Shown: positions 25,674 through 34,270, counted from the stretch's first letter. The stretch is 64,000 bases of DNA from Paucibacter_B soli (GCF_037482845.1 NZ_JBBHJW010000002.1:124001-188000), one strand, 5' to 3'. Notes: generated by a model not told the origin, from the sequence alone. Numbers and translations are program-made.

Positions 25674-27293
25674 CTAGCCGCGCAGCCAGACCTTCACGTC
25701 GCGGAATCCCATCAGCTTGAGGATGACGTAGTTGACGGCCGCGGCGCCGGGCTGATCGCCCAGCAGCACGATCTCGGTGTAGCGCGGCAGGCCGGCCTTT
25801 TCCAGCAGATTCCAGATCTCCTTGGCAGGCTTGGGGCTGGCGTCGGCATTCAGGAACTGTGCGTAGGGCAGGTGCAGCATGGGGCCATCGGGCGCCTGCG
25901 CCGGCGGCTGCGGGCCCGATGCCAGGAACACCCGCGGGCCCTGGCTGCGCGCCAGCGCGGTCAGCAGCGGGCCCTGGCGCGGCTTCGGCGCGTAGGCGAG
26001 TTCCGGGGCCGGCGCTGCCTTGGCGCCCGGCCTGGCCACCTCGTGGCCTCGTTCGGCCCAGCGCTCGATGCCATCCAGCAGCAGGGACACCTTTTGCTGC
26101 CCCTGGCCATCCAGCATCAGCAAGGCCAGCGCGAGCTGTTCGTTGAGCCCGCCCTCGGAGACCAGCACGACCTCATGCCTGGGGTCTAGGCCGGCATGGC
26201 CCAGCAATGCCGCCAGTTTCTCGGGGCTGCGCAGCTGCTCCGTCAGTTGCGCGGCCGGCAGGTTCAGCGCCTGTGGCACATGGCCGAGCTTGAACTGGTC
26301 TGCCGACCTCACATCGACAATGCTGGTTTTTGACAGGCCGAAGGCCTTCAGCATCGGGCTGCTCCATGCCTTCACCCAGTTGGCGTCGCGCAGCAGATGC
26401 GGGTCGGCATAGCTCCATAGGGGCAGTTCGCGTGGGTCCTGCAGCCAGCCCATTTGCGACTCCTGGAACAGCCTGACCTGCGGATAGTTCAGTATGAACT
26501 TGAGGGCGAAGAAGGGCACGGCGGCGGCGCCGCCACCACCGCAATAGGTGTGGATCTGCTGCTCCGGCCGCACGCCCAGATGCCTGAGCATGCGTTCGAG
26601 CTCCGGGGGCGACTTGAAGGTCTTGTCCGCATTGAAGAAGTCGCCGGCCGGCATCAGCGTGGCGTGCGGCACATGGCCGGCGCGATCGAAGAAGGCCGCG
26701 CCACCGAAGTAGTAGCTGGGGTCCAGCGCCTCCAGCATGACATGGTGGACCGGGTCGCCGGTGGCGGCCAGGAACTCGGGCAGGCGCACCCGCACATCCT
26801 GCCGCGGCCCGCCCAGGCTGATGCTGCCGGCCGGCGGCGCGGGCGTGGCCTCCTGCGTGAGGGCATGGCCGAGTGCGCTCCATTTGGCCATGCCGCCGTC
26901 CAGGATGTAGAGCTGCTGGGCAGGCACGCCACGATGCAGCAAATCCCAGAACAGGCGCGTGGCGATCCAGGTGGCGCCCTGGTCGTAGATCACCAGTTGT
27001 TGGTCGGGCCTGATGCCCCAGCTGCGCAGACGCTGCTCGATCTGTGCGGGCGTCACCTCGGCCTGGGAATAAGCGTAGAGGTCGGCGTTCACCGCGCCCG
27101 GGATATGACTCTTGCGGTGCAGAGCCCCGGGCGATGCGTCCAGCACCAGCAGGTCCGGCCGCCCCAGCCGCTGCGCCAGCCAGCCCGCGCTGACCAGCCT
27201 GCCCTGCGGCCCGTCATCGGCCGCCTGGGCCAGCGCAGGCAGACCGGCGATTGCCATCCAGCACAGGAAGATTTTCAGCAGTCTCGGCATCAT
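25674..27293 (-). CDS. Exported protein with multiple rhodanese-like domains
   Basis: A 539-residue protein with a Sec signal peptide (residues 1 to about 24, cleavage after AQA). It appears to hold four rhodanese-like modules. Module 1 (about 30-150) has DLLVLDASPGALHRKSHIPGA. Module 2 (about 170-310) has the active-site loop TYCGGGGAAA. Module 3 (about 325-440) has SIVDVRSADQFKLGHVPQALNLP. A weaker C-terminal module follows (about 450-539). Only module 2 has a cysteine in the catalytic loop; modules 1, 3 and 4 have Asp, Ser and Gly-Asp there. This suggests one active thiosulfate or 3-mercaptopyruvate sulfurtransferase centre plus inactive copies. AGGAG precedes the ATG at 27293. It is divergent from tolB. 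Confidence 0.85.
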   Translation of the reverse strand: MMPRLLKIFLCWMAIAGLPALAQAADDGPQGRLVSAGWLAQRLGRPDLLVLDASPGALHRKSHIPGAVNADLYAYSQAEVTPAQIEQRLRSWGIRPDQQLVIYDQGATWIATRLFWDLLHRGVPAQQLYILDGGMAKWSALGHALTQEATPAPPAGSISLGGPRQDVRVRLPEFLAATGDPVHHVMLEALDPSYYFGGAAFFDRAGHVPHATLMPAGDFFNADKTFKSPPELERMLRHLGVRPEQQIHTYCGGGGAAAVPFFALKFILNYPQVRLFQESQMGWLQDPRELPLWSYADPHLLRDANWVKAWSSPMLKAFGLSKTSIVDVRSADQFKLGHVPQALNLPAAQLTEQLRSPEKLAALLGHAGLDPRHEVVLVSEGGLNEQLALALLMLDGQGQQKVSLLLDGIERWAERGHEVARPGAKAAPAPELAYAPKPRQGPLLTALARSQGPRVFLASGPQPPAQAPDGPMLHLPYAQFLNADASPKPAKEIWNLLEKAGLPRYTEIVLLGDQPGAAAVNYVILKLMGFRDVKVWLRG

Positions 27294-27489
27294 GCTCTCC
27301 TGGTAGTTCTGCTCGCTGAGCGTGCCCGCGAACATAGTCCGATGGGCAGATAGCGGCCGGCCGCGTGCGACGAACGGCGGTCTGGAGGGTTCAGGCTGCA
27401 TGGGCCTGGGCTGAGCTTCATATCGGCCGCCGGCCTCATGCACAATCGCGCCTGCAAGACTCCGGCCTCTGGAGTCATCCGTCGAGAAC

Positions 27490-28791
27490 ATGACCGACCC
27501 GCATCGCAAGTCCGCATTGCATTCTTACGCACGCCGCCGCTTCATGGCGGCCGGCGTTTCCACCCTCGGCTTGCCGGCCTGGGCCCAGTTTCGGGTCGAG
27601 ATCGCCGGCGTGGGCGGCACCCAGCTGCCGATCGCCGTGCCCGAGTTTCGCGATGAGGCGCGTGCCGCCCAGCCGGTTTCGGCCATCGTGCGCGCCGACC
27701 TGGAGCGCAGCGGCCAGTTCCGCATCATCGAGGGCCCCTCCGGCCTGTCCGAGCTGAGCCAGCCGAGCTTTGTCGACTGGCGCGCGCGCCAGGCCGACGC
27801 GCTGGCGGCGGGCTCGGTGACGCGCCTGGCCGATGGCCGCATGGATGTGCGCTACAAGCTCTGGGACGTGGTGAAGGGCACGGACCAGGGCGGCGAAAGC
27901 CATGCCGTGGTGGCCGACGATCTGCGCCTGGCCGCGCACCGCATTGCCGATTCGATCTACCAGCGCCTCACCGGCGAGCGCGGCGTGTTTGCCACCCGCA
28001 TGGCCTATGTCACCAAGGCCGGCGGCCGCTACAGCCTGCGCATCACCGATGCCGACGGCGAGGGCGGCCAGGTGGCGCTGGCCAGCCCCGAGCCCATCAT
28101 TTCGCCGGCCTGGTCGCCGGACGGCAAGGAACTGGCCTATGTGTCCTTCGAGACGCGCAAGGCGGTGGTGTGGGTACAGGATCTTTCCAGCGGGCGCCGG
28201 CGCGTGCTGGCGGATTTTCGCGGCAGCAACAGCGCGCCGGCCTATTCGCCCGATGGCCAGCAGATCGCACTGACGCTGTCGCGCGAGGGGGGCTCGCAGC
28301 TCTTCATCATGAACCGCAGCGGCGATGGCCTGCGACGCCTCACGCAAACCCAGGCGATCGATACCGAACCGGTGTTCGCGCCCGATGGTCGCACGCTGTT
28401 CTTCGTCAGCGACCGCGGCGGCGGCCCGCAGATCTACCGCATGCCGGTGGCGGGCGGCAGTGCCGAGCGTGTTACTTTCAGCGGTGCCTACAACATCAGC
28501 CCGAGCATCAGCCCCGACGGCCGCAGCATGGCCTACATCACGCGCAACGGTGGCGGTGGTTTCCGCGCCTGCGTGATGGACCTTGCCAGCGGCAGCGTGC
28601 AGCAGATCAGCGACACCAGCGATGACGAGAGCCCGAGCTTCTCGCCCAACGGCCGTCTGCTGGTCTACGCCACCCGTTCGGGTGGCCGCGACGTGCTGAT
28701 GACCAGCACCCTGGACGGCAGGATCAAGGCCAAACTGGTCTCGACCCTGGCGGACGTGCGCGAGCCGACCTGGGGACCTTTTGGTCGGTGA
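27490..28791 (+). CDS. tolB: Tol-Pal system beta-propeller protein TolB
   Basis: Periplasmic beta-propeller that links Pal to the TolQRA motor during outer-membrane constriction. The 433-residue protein has the N-terminal TolB domain (about residues 35-165) and then WD40-like PD40 repeats marked by SPAWSPDGKELAYVS, APAYSPDGQQIALT, EPVFAPDGRTLFF and SPSISPDGRSMAY. The signal region contains RRRFMAAG before a short hydrophobic stretch ending PAWA, which looks Tat-like rather than Sec-like. tolQRA are not adjacent; the upstream neighbour is the divergent rhodanese gene. Confidence 0.95.
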   Translation: MTDPHRKSALHSYARRRFMAAGVSTLGLPAWAQFRVEIAGVGGTQLPIAVPEFRDEARAAQPVSAIVRADLERSGQFRIIEGPSGLSELSQPSFVDWRARQADALAAGSVTRLADGRMDVRYKLWDVVKGTDQGGESHAVVADDLRLAAHRIADSIYQRLTGERGVFATRMAYVTKAGGRYSLRITDADGEGGQVALASPEPIISPAWSPDGKELAYVSFETRKAVVWVQDLSSGRRRVLADFRGSNSAPAYSPDGQQIALTLSREGGSQLFIMNRSGDGLRRLTQTQAIDTEPVFAPDGRTLFFVSDRGGGPQIYRMPVAGGSAERVTFSGAYNISPSISPDGRSMAYITRNGGGGFRACVMDLASGSVQQISDTSDDESPSFSPNGRLLVYATRSGGRDVLMTSTLDGRIKAKLVSTLADVREPTWGPFGR

Positions 28792-28896
28792 CCGCCGTTG
28801 ATGAACGCCGGTGGCCGCTGATCGTCGACAATGCTTTCCATGGCCGGCGCGAGTCGGCCCTTTTCATCCGATATCGCAAGAGTTAGGAGCTCCGCA

Positions 28897-29430
28897 ATGC
28901 AAATGCATAAACTGATCCTGTCCGCGCTGGCCGCTGCATCCCTGGTGGCCTGCAGCTCCACCAAGCTGGACGAGCCGGCGCCGGTGGAAAACCGCACGCC
29001 CGCAGTGACGGCGCCCAGCAACACCGACGCTGGCACCGCCCGCAGCAGCGAAACCAAGATTCCTACCGTGGACCTGGGCACCCAGCTGACCGCGGCCGTG
29101 GCCAATCAGCGTGTCGTCTACTTCGACTTCGACAGCTATGTCGTGAAGGAAGAGTACCGTGGCCTGGTGGAGGCCCATGCCAAGCGTCTCAACAATGACC
29201 GCAAGATCCGCCTGAACCTGGAAGGCCATACCGACGAGCGCGGTGGCCGTGAGTACAACCTGGCCCTGGGTCAGAAGCGTGCCGAGGCAGTGGCCAAGAG
29301 CCTCACCCTGATCGGCGTGCAGACCGCTCAGGTCGAGCCGGTGAGCTTTGGCAAGGAGCGTCCGGCCGTGCAGGGCAGCGACGAGGCCGCCTGGGCCAAG
29401 AACCGCCGCGTCGAGCTGAAGGACAAGTGA
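28897..29430 (+). CDS. pal: Peptidoglycan-associated lipoprotein Pal
   Basis: Outer-membrane lipoprotein that ties the outer membrane to peptidoglycan and to TolB. The 177-residue precursor has a lipobox SLVAC with the lipidated Cys at residue 19, a flexible linker, and an OmpA-like domain (about 70-175) with VYFDFDSYVVK, LEGHTDERGGREYNLALGQKRAEAV and the C-terminal KNRRVEL. TTAGGAGCT lies seven bases before ATG 28897 and decides this start. cpoB follows after one base. Confidence 0.96.
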   Translation: MQMHKLILSALAAASLVACSSTKLDEPAPVENRTPAVTAPSNTDAGTARSSETKIPTVDLGTQLTAAVANQRVVYFDFDSYVVKEEYRGLVEAHAKRLNNDRKIRLNLEGHTDERGGREYNLALGQKRAEAVAKSLTLIGVQTAQVEPVSFGKERPAVQGSDEAAWAKNRRVELKDK

Positions 29431-29431
29431 G

Positions 29432-30217
29432 ATGAGGTTTACGCGAGTCCGCCTGATCACGCTGGCGCTGGCGCTCGGCGCGGCGGCCGCGTTGCCGGCA
29501 CGTGCGGCACTGTTCGAGGACGATGAGGCGCGCAAGGCGATCCTGGATCTGCGCGCCAAGTCGCAGCAGAACGAGGAGCTGCAACGCGCCCGCTTCGAGC
29601 AGCTCAGCAAAGCTTTGCAGGAGCAGGTGCAGCCGCTGGGCCGTAGCCTGCTGGACCTGAACAGCCAGATCGACGCCTTGCGTGGCGAGGTCGCCAAGCT
29701 GCGCGGCCAGAACGAGCAGCTTGCACGTGAAGTCTCCGAGTTGCAGCGCAAGCTCAGCGACCAGGCGCAGGCATTGGACTCGCGTCTGCGCCCGCTGGAG
29801 CCGCAGAAGGTGGCACTGGACGGCCGGGAGTTCCAGGTCGAGCCCGAGGAAAAGCGCCAGTTCGATGCTGCCATGGGGATGGTGCGGCGCGGCGATTTTG
29901 TCGAGGCCGGCAATGCGCTCACCAGCTTCCTGAAACGTTTCCCGGCCAGCGGCTACGGCGATGCGGTGCGTTTCTGGCTGGGCAATGCCCAGTACGGCAA
30001 GCGCGACTACAAGGATGCGATCGCGACCTTCAAGGCCTTCATCGCCAGCAACCCTGAGCACCCGCGTGCCGCGGAGGCGCTGCTGGCGCTGGCGAACTGC
30101 CAGATCGAGCTGAAGGACCTGAAGGCCGCGCGCCGCAGCCTGGAGGACCTGCTCAAGGCCTATCCGGGCACCGAGGCGGCGCAAGCCGGCAAGGAACGCC
30201 TGGCGGCGCTGAAGTAA
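29432..30217 (+). CDS. cpoB: Cell division coordinator CpoB (YbgF)
   Basis: Periplasmic TPR protein coordinating peptidoglycan synthesis with Tol-driven outer-membrane constriction. The 261-residue precursor has a signal peptide (about residues 1-25, cleavage after ARA). A coiled coil follows (about 40-110, with LDLNSQIDALRGEVAKLRGQ) that mediates trimerisation. The TPR domain (about 140-261) carries YGDAVRFWLGNAQYGKRDYKDAI and the closing GTEAAQAGKERLAAL. The gene starts two bases after pal stops. Confidence 0.95.
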   Translation: MRFTRVRLITLALALGAAAALPARAALFEDDEARKAILDLRAKSQQNEELQRARFEQLSKALQEQVQPLGRSLLDLNSQIDALRGEVAKLRGQNEQLAREVSELQRKLSDQAQALDSRLRPLEPQKVALDGREFQVEPEEKRQFDAAMGMVRRGDFVEAGNALTSFLKRFPASGYGDAVRFWLGNAQYGKRDYKDAIATFKAFIASNPEHPRAAEALLALANCQIELKDLKAARRSLEDLLKAYPGTEAAQAGKERLAALK

Positions 30218-30233
30218 GCAGGCAGCGCCCGCC

Positions 30234-31361
30234 ATGCCCGAACTGACCGAACTCGATGTCGCCACGCTGTACCGCCAGGTGCTGTGGGCGGGGTTTGCGC
30301 TGGCCTGCCTGTTCGGCGCTATCGCGCAGCGCAGCCATTTCTGCACCATGGGCGCGCTCGCCGACATCGTCAATATGGGCGACTGGACGCGCATGCGCAT
30401 GTGGGTGATGGCCATGGGTGTGGCGGTGCTGGGTTTCAACGCCATGGTCTGGCTGGGCTGGCTGGAGGCCGGCAAGAGCATTTATGCGGCGCCGCAATTG
30501 CTCTGGGCCTCGAACCTGCTGGGCGGCCTGCTGTTCGGCGTTGGCATGGTGCTGGCCTCGGGCTGTGGCAGCAAGACCCTGGTGCGTCTGGGTGCCGGCA
30601 ATCTGAAGTCGCTGGTGGTGTTCCTGGTGATGGGCCTGGCCGCCTTTGCCACCATAAAGGGCATCACTGCTGTGCTGCGGGTTGAGACGGTGGACCGCCT
30701 GGTGCTGCCGCTTGGCACGGGGCAGGATCTGCCCAGCCTGCTGGCAGCCCGGCTGGGCCTGGACGGACGCCGGCTGGCCCTGGCCTGCGGGCTGCTGTTC
30801 GGCGGCGCGGCGCTGGTCTGGGCGATGTGGCGCAGCGAGGCGCGTGAACGCGCGGCCCTGCTGGGAGGGCTTGGCAGCGGCAGCGTGGCGCTGGCGTTCT
30901 GGTGGGTGAGCGGGCGCCTCGGACATGTGGCCGAGGATCCCAGCACGCTGCAGGAATTGTTCGTCGGCAGCAGCGGCCAGCAGCGCATGGAGGGCCTGAG
31001 CTTTGTCGCGCCGGTGGCCAATACCCTGGACTGGCTGCTGTTCTACAGCGACAAGAGCAAGCTGCTGAATCTCGGCATCGTCAGCACCCTGGGCGTGCTC
31101 TGCGGCTCGATGCTGACGGCCCTGGCCACGCACCAGTTTCGCTGGGAAGGCTTTCGCAATGTCGACGACCTGGCCAGCCACCTGGTGGGCGCGCTGCTGA
31201 TGGGCGTGGGCGGCGTGGTGGCGCTGGGTTGCACCATCGGGCAGGGCCTGTCGGGCATCTCGACGCTGAGCCTGGGCAGCTTGCTGGCCCTGGCCGGTAT
31301 CATGGCCGGCGCGGTGCTGGCCCTGCGCTGGCAGGCGTGGCGCCTGGAGCGCATGGCATGA
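30234..31361 (+). CDS. YeeE/YedE-family sulfur-compound transporter
   Basis: A 375-residue integral membrane protein with about nine to ten helices, of the family that includes the thiosulfate importer TsuA/YeeE. The signature cysteine motifs are present: SHFCTMGALADIV near residue 37, MVLASGCGSKTLVRLGAGN near residue 110 and ALGCTIGQGLSGIS near residue 335. The fused length indicates both halves of the fold in one chain. It follows cpoB by 16 bases and overlaps tcdA by four, so it may be cotranscribed with tol-pal. Thiosulfate is the likeliest substrate, by family. Confidence 0.86.
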   Translation: MPELTELDVATLYRQVLWAGFALACLFGAIAQRSHFCTMGALADIVNMGDWTRMRMWVMAMGVAVLGFNAMVWLGWLEAGKSIYAAPQLLWASNLLGGLLFGVGMVLASGCGSKTLVRLGAGNLKSLVVFLVMGLAAFATIKGITAVLRVETVDRLVLPLGTGQDLPSLLAARLGLDGRRLALACGLLFGGAALVWAMWRSEARERAALLGGLGSGSVALAFWWVSGRLGHVAEDPSTLQELFVGSSGQQRMEGLSFVAPVANTLDWLLFYSDKSKLLNLGIVSTLGVLCGSMLTALATHQFRWEGFRNVDDLASHLVGALLMGVGGVVALGCTIGQGLSGISTLSLGSLLALAGIMAGAVLALRWQAWRLERMA

Positions 31362-32116
31362 CCTTGTCGGAAGCACATGCCGACACCGAACGCCGTTTCG
31401 GTGGCCTGCGTCGCCTCTACGGCGAGCGCGACTACCTGCGTCTGCGCGCCGCACGCTTCGCTGTGGTGGGCCTGGGTGGCGTAGGTTCCTGGGCGGCCGA
31501 GGCGTTGGCGCGTATGGGCGTGGCCGAGCTCACCCTGATCGATCTGGACCAGGTGGCCGAATCCAATATCAACCGCCAGATCCAGGCGCTCAGCTCGACC
31601 CTGGGAATGGCCAAGGTAGAGGCCTTGCGGCAACGCTTTGCCGACATCAATCCGTCCTGCCGCGTGCATCTGGTCGAGGAATTCGTCGACGAGCAGAACT
31701 GGCCGGACCTGCTCGTGGGCCGTGGCATCGATGGCCTCGTCGACGCCTGCGACCAGGTGCGTGCCAAGGCGAAGCTGGCGGGCTGGGCGCGCGAGACCGG
31801 CACGGCCTTTGTCACCGTTGGTGCGGCGGGCGGCAAGCGCCAGCCGCATCTGGTCGAGGTACAGGACCTGGCCCTCACCACCCACGACCCGCTGCTGGCC
31901 AGTCTGCGCCAGCGCATGCGCAAGCAGTACGGGGCCGCGCGGGCAGGCAAGATCGGGGTCAGCTGCGTCTACTCGCGCGAGCCGGTGCAGCGCCCGGCCG
32001 AGTCCTGCGATCTGGACGGCAGCCTCAACTGCCACGGCTATGGATCGAGCGTGGCCGTCACCGCCGGTTTCGGCATGACGGCGGCGGCCGAGTTGGTGAA
32101 AGAATTTTTGAAATAA
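31358..32116 (+). CDS. tcdA: tRNA threonylcarbamoyladenosine dehydratase TcdA
   Basis: E1-like (ThiF/MoeB fold) ATP-dependent enzyme that cyclises t6A37 of tRNA; in E. coli it works with the sulfur carriers CsdA/CsdE. The 252-residue protein has the nucleotide loop VVGLGGVGSWAAEAL (about residues 36-50), NINRQIQAL, the DACDQVRAK segment, and the C-terminal GYGSSVAVTAGFGM typical of TcdA. Its start overlaps the transporter stop (ATGA). Confidence 0.92.
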   Translation: MTLSEAHADTERRFGGLRRLYGERDYLRLRAARFAVVGLGGVGSWAAEALARMGVAELTLIDLDQVAESNINRQIQALSSTLGMAKVEALRQRFADINPSCRVHLVEEFVDEQNWPDLLVGRGIDGLVDACDQVRAKAKLAGWARETGTAFVTVGAAGGKRQPHLVEVQDLALTTHDPLLASLRQRMRKQYGAARAGKIGVSCVYSREPVQRPAESCDLDGSLNCHGYGSSVAVTAGFGMTAAAELVKEFLK

Positions 32117-32119
32117 TGC

Positions 32120-32149
32120 TTGCAGCGCCCGTGGAAAAACTTCTATAAT
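32120..32149 (+). promoter_or_regulatory. Sigma-70 promoter for the tRNA-Lys cluster
   Basis: TTGCAG (32120-32125), an 18-base spacer and a perfect TATAAT (32144-32149) lie about 20 bases upstream of the first tRNA-Lys. Immediately after it comes a GC-containing start region. It is the best -10 match I saw in the window. Confidence 0.75.
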
Positions 32150-32168
32150 TTGAGGCTCTGCTGAACGG

Positions 32169-32244
32169 GGGTTGTTAGCTCAGTCGGTAGAGCAGCGGAC
32201 TTTTAATCCGTTGGTCGCAGGTTCGAATCCTGCACAACCCACCA
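32169..32244 (+). tRNA. tRNA-Lys (anticodon TTT)
   Basis: A 76-base cloverleaf: acceptor stem GGGTTGT with ACAACCC, D-loop AGCTCAGTCGGTAGAGC, anticodon loop CTTTTAA with anticodon TTT, T-loop GGTTCGAATCC, and an encoded CCA end. Reads AAA and AAG codons. Confidence 0.97.
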
Positions 32245-32258
32245 GTCTGTGGTTTCGT

Positions 32259-32334
32259 GGGTCCTTAGCTCAGTTGGTAGAGCAGCGGACTCTTAATCCG
32301 TTGGTCGAAGGTTCGAATCCTTCAGGGCCCACCA
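32259..32334 (+). tRNA. tRNA-Lys (anticodon CTT), copy 1
   Basis: A 76-base cloverleaf: acceptor GGGTCCT with AGGGCCC (one T-G wobble), anticodon loop CTCTTAA with anticodon CTT, T-loop GGTTCGAATCC and encoded CCA. It begins 14 bases after the TTT copy. Confidence 0.97.
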
Positions 32335-32359
32335 CGAAACTTCAGGACGGACCAGATTC

Positions 32360-32435
32360 GGGTCCTTAGCTCAGTTGGTAGAGCAGCGGACTCTTAATCC
32401 GTTGGTCGAAGGTTCGAATCCTTCAGGGCCCACCA
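32360..32435 (+). tRNA. tRNA-Lys (anticodon CTT), copy 2
   Basis: Identical over its 76 bases to the preceding CTT gene and 25 bases downstream of it, in the same transcript. The terminator follows 14 bases later. Confidence 0.97.
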
Positions 32436-32449
32436 AATCCCGAATCGTC

Positions 32450-32481
32450 AAAAGGACCTGTCGCAAGACAGGTCCTTTTTT
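32450..32481 (+). terminator. Rho-independent terminator of the tRNA-Lys cluster
   Basis: AAAAGGACCTGTC pairs with GACAGGTCCTTTT around a GCAA tetraloop and continues into T residues: a 13-bp stem with a very stable loop and a clear T tract. Confidence 0.92.
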
Positions 32482-32620
32482 CGTTGGGCGCATTCCTGCA
32501 CAAATTGCACGGTGCTGCTGGTTATCCCTCCCGAGTCGCGGGTGTACTGTAAAGATACGTTTCGATACCATGGCGCCTTTGCCACGCAAGTCCCCGAAAG
32601 AGGGTGCTGGAGGGCGTGAG

Positions 32621-32637
32621 GGACGGTCAGACCGTCC
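32621..32637 (+). other. Short perfect hairpin upstream of the glycosyltransferase
   Basis: GGACGGT and ACCGTCC form a 7-bp perfect stem with a CAG loop, 28 bases before the ATG at 32665. There is no T tract, so it is not a simple terminator. It could be an operator half-site pair or a leader structure; its meaning is unknown. Confidence 0.35.
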
Positions 32638-32664
32638 ATCGAGATGAGCTGACGAGGGAAACCC

Positions 32665-34257
32665 ATGACTGTGATCGGTGGCACCGCGGCGCCGCTGCCG
32701 GCGCGCGCAATAGCGCCCTGGCGCCTGCTCGGGCTGAGCATTGACCTGGAGAGCCGGCGCGACTTGGGCCGGCTCACGCTCGGCTTTCTCGCCTTCCATC
32801 TGCTGCTCTGGACCCTGCTGGCCAGCATCAGCCACCGGGCGCCGCCCTGGGACAATATCGAGCAGCTGGTCTGGATGCAGTCGCTCGAGTGGGGCTACTA
32901 CAAGCACCCGCCGTTTCCCACCTGGTGGGTGCATTTCTGGACCCTGCTGCTGGGGCGCTCGATCTGGGTCACCTTCTTCGCCGCGCAGCTGAACGTGGTG
33001 ATGATGCTCTGGATCGTCTGGCGCATCGCGCTGCTGGTGGCCTCGCCGCTGCGCGCCTTCACCGCGACGGTGATGACCAGCCTGCTCGTCTACCATGGCG
33101 TGCACGGCATCATGGCCAACCACAACACCCTGCAGCTGATGCCGGTGGGCCTGCTGCTGTGGTGCACGCTGCTGGCGGTGCGCGACTGGCGCTGGTGGCG
33201 CTGGGCGCTGGCCGGTGCCGCCGCGGCCCTGTGCCTGCTGGCCAAGTACAGCGCGCTGATCTGGCTGGTGGTGCTGGCCGCCTGGTTGCTGGCCGAGCCG
33301 CGCATGCGTTCCTGGCGCGCCTGGGGCGGGCCGCTGATCGCCGTGGCGGTGATGGCGGTGCTGGTCGGGCCGCATATCGAATGGTTGTTGCGCGAGGGCG
33401 CGCCTACCCTGGGTTATGTCGACAAGGCGGTGCATGGCGAGAACGATGCGGTCAATCTCGGTCATTGGGCCAGGTTGGGCAATTTCATCGTGATCCAGCT
33501 CTTGCGTGCGCTGCCCATGTTGCTGGGCCTCGGGGCGCTCTACCTGATGCTGCGCAAGGACGGCCGCGAGGCCGCACCGCGGCGGCCGGTGCGGCCAGAG
33601 TGGCGTTTCGTCAGCTTCATGGCCATCGGCCCCTTTGTGCTGACCTCACTGCTGGGCGTGGCGGGCGTGCGCCTGGGCTCGGCCTGGGCCGCCACCTTCT
33701 TCATCCTGCTGGGCGTGTTCGCCTTGCGCTGGATTCCGCAAGTGAGCGCGCTGCGGCTGGCCAAGGTCACGCTGGCAGTGGGGCTGGCGATGGAGCTGCT
33801 GCTGGCCTCGGGCATGGCGATCGGCAGCGGCTGGCTGGTCGATCTGAGCGCGCGTCCGGCGCGTTCCAATTTCCCGGCGCAGCGCCTTGGCCATGAGCTT
33901 GACGCCATCTGGGCCGAACGCATGCCGGGCCAGCCGCTGCGCGTGGTGGTGGGCGAGACCTGGCTGGCCGGCAATGTCTCGGTGCGCTCGCGCCATCAGC
34001 CCATGGTGTACATCGATGCCAACCCGGCCAAGTCGCCCTGGATCAACGAGGCCATGCTGCGCGATTGCGGCGCGCTGCTGGTGGTGGACCGGCGCGACCT
34101 GGCCAACCCGCTGGACCCACGCGTGAGCGATCTGCTGGCCCAGGCCGGCAGCAGCGGCGGCCTGCAAATCCCCTGGACGCGCCGCGAGACCGGGCCGCAG
34201 CTGGAGGTGGAGTGGGCGATTCTTGCGCCGCGGCGCGCCGGCGTCTGCCCAGCCTGA
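32665..34257 (+). CDS. GT39/ArnT-like membrane glycosyltransferase
   Basis: A 530-residue polytopic protein resembling the PMT/ArnT (GT-C) superfamily, which moves a sugar from a polyprenyl-phosphate carrier on the periplasmic side. About ten membrane helices are visible. The first periplasmic loop has the acidic motif PPWDNIEQLVW and then YYKHPPFPTWWVHFW, a pattern typical of this group. The C-terminal third (about 400-530) is a soluble domain. GAGGG lies ten bases upstream of the ATG. No neighbouring sugar genes identify the acceptor. Confidence 0.82.
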   Translation: MTVIGGTAAPLPARAIAPWRLLGLSIDLESRRDLGRLTLGFLAFHLLLWTLLASISHRAPPWDNIEQLVWMQSLEWGYYKHPPFPTWWVHFWTLLLGRSIWVTFFAAQLNVVMMLWIVWRIALLVASPLRAFTATVMTSLLVYHGVHGIMANHNTLQLMPVGLLLWCTLLAVRDWRWWRWALAGAAAALCLLAKYSALIWLVVLAAWLLAEPRMRSWRAWGGPLIAVAVMAVLVGPHIEWLLREGAPTLGYVDKAVHGENDAVNLGHWARLGNFIVIQLLRALPMLLGLGALYLMLRKDGREAAPRRPVRPEWRFVSFMAIGPFVLTSLLGVAGVRLGSAWAATFFILLGVFALRWIPQVSALRLAKVTLAVGLAMELLLASGMAIGSGWLVDLSARPARSNFPAQRLGHELDAIWAERMPGQPLRVVVGETWLAGNVSVRSRHQPMVYIDANPAKSPWINEAMLRDCGALLVVDRRDLANPLDPRVSDLLAQAGSSGGLQIPWTRRETGPQLEVEWAILAPRRAGVCPA

Positions 34258-34270
34258 CTGGCATGGCACC

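Noticed and set aside
25666..25681. GCGGC/GCCGC hairpin between rng and the rhodanese gene as a bidirectional terminator
   Set aside because: Five pairs, overlaps both gene ends, and has no T tract on either strand.
32169..32435. CRISPR-like array, because of near-identical spaced repeats
   Set aside because: The repeats are complete 76-base tRNA-Lys cloverleaves with encoded CCA ends. Intervals are irregular (14 and 25 bases).
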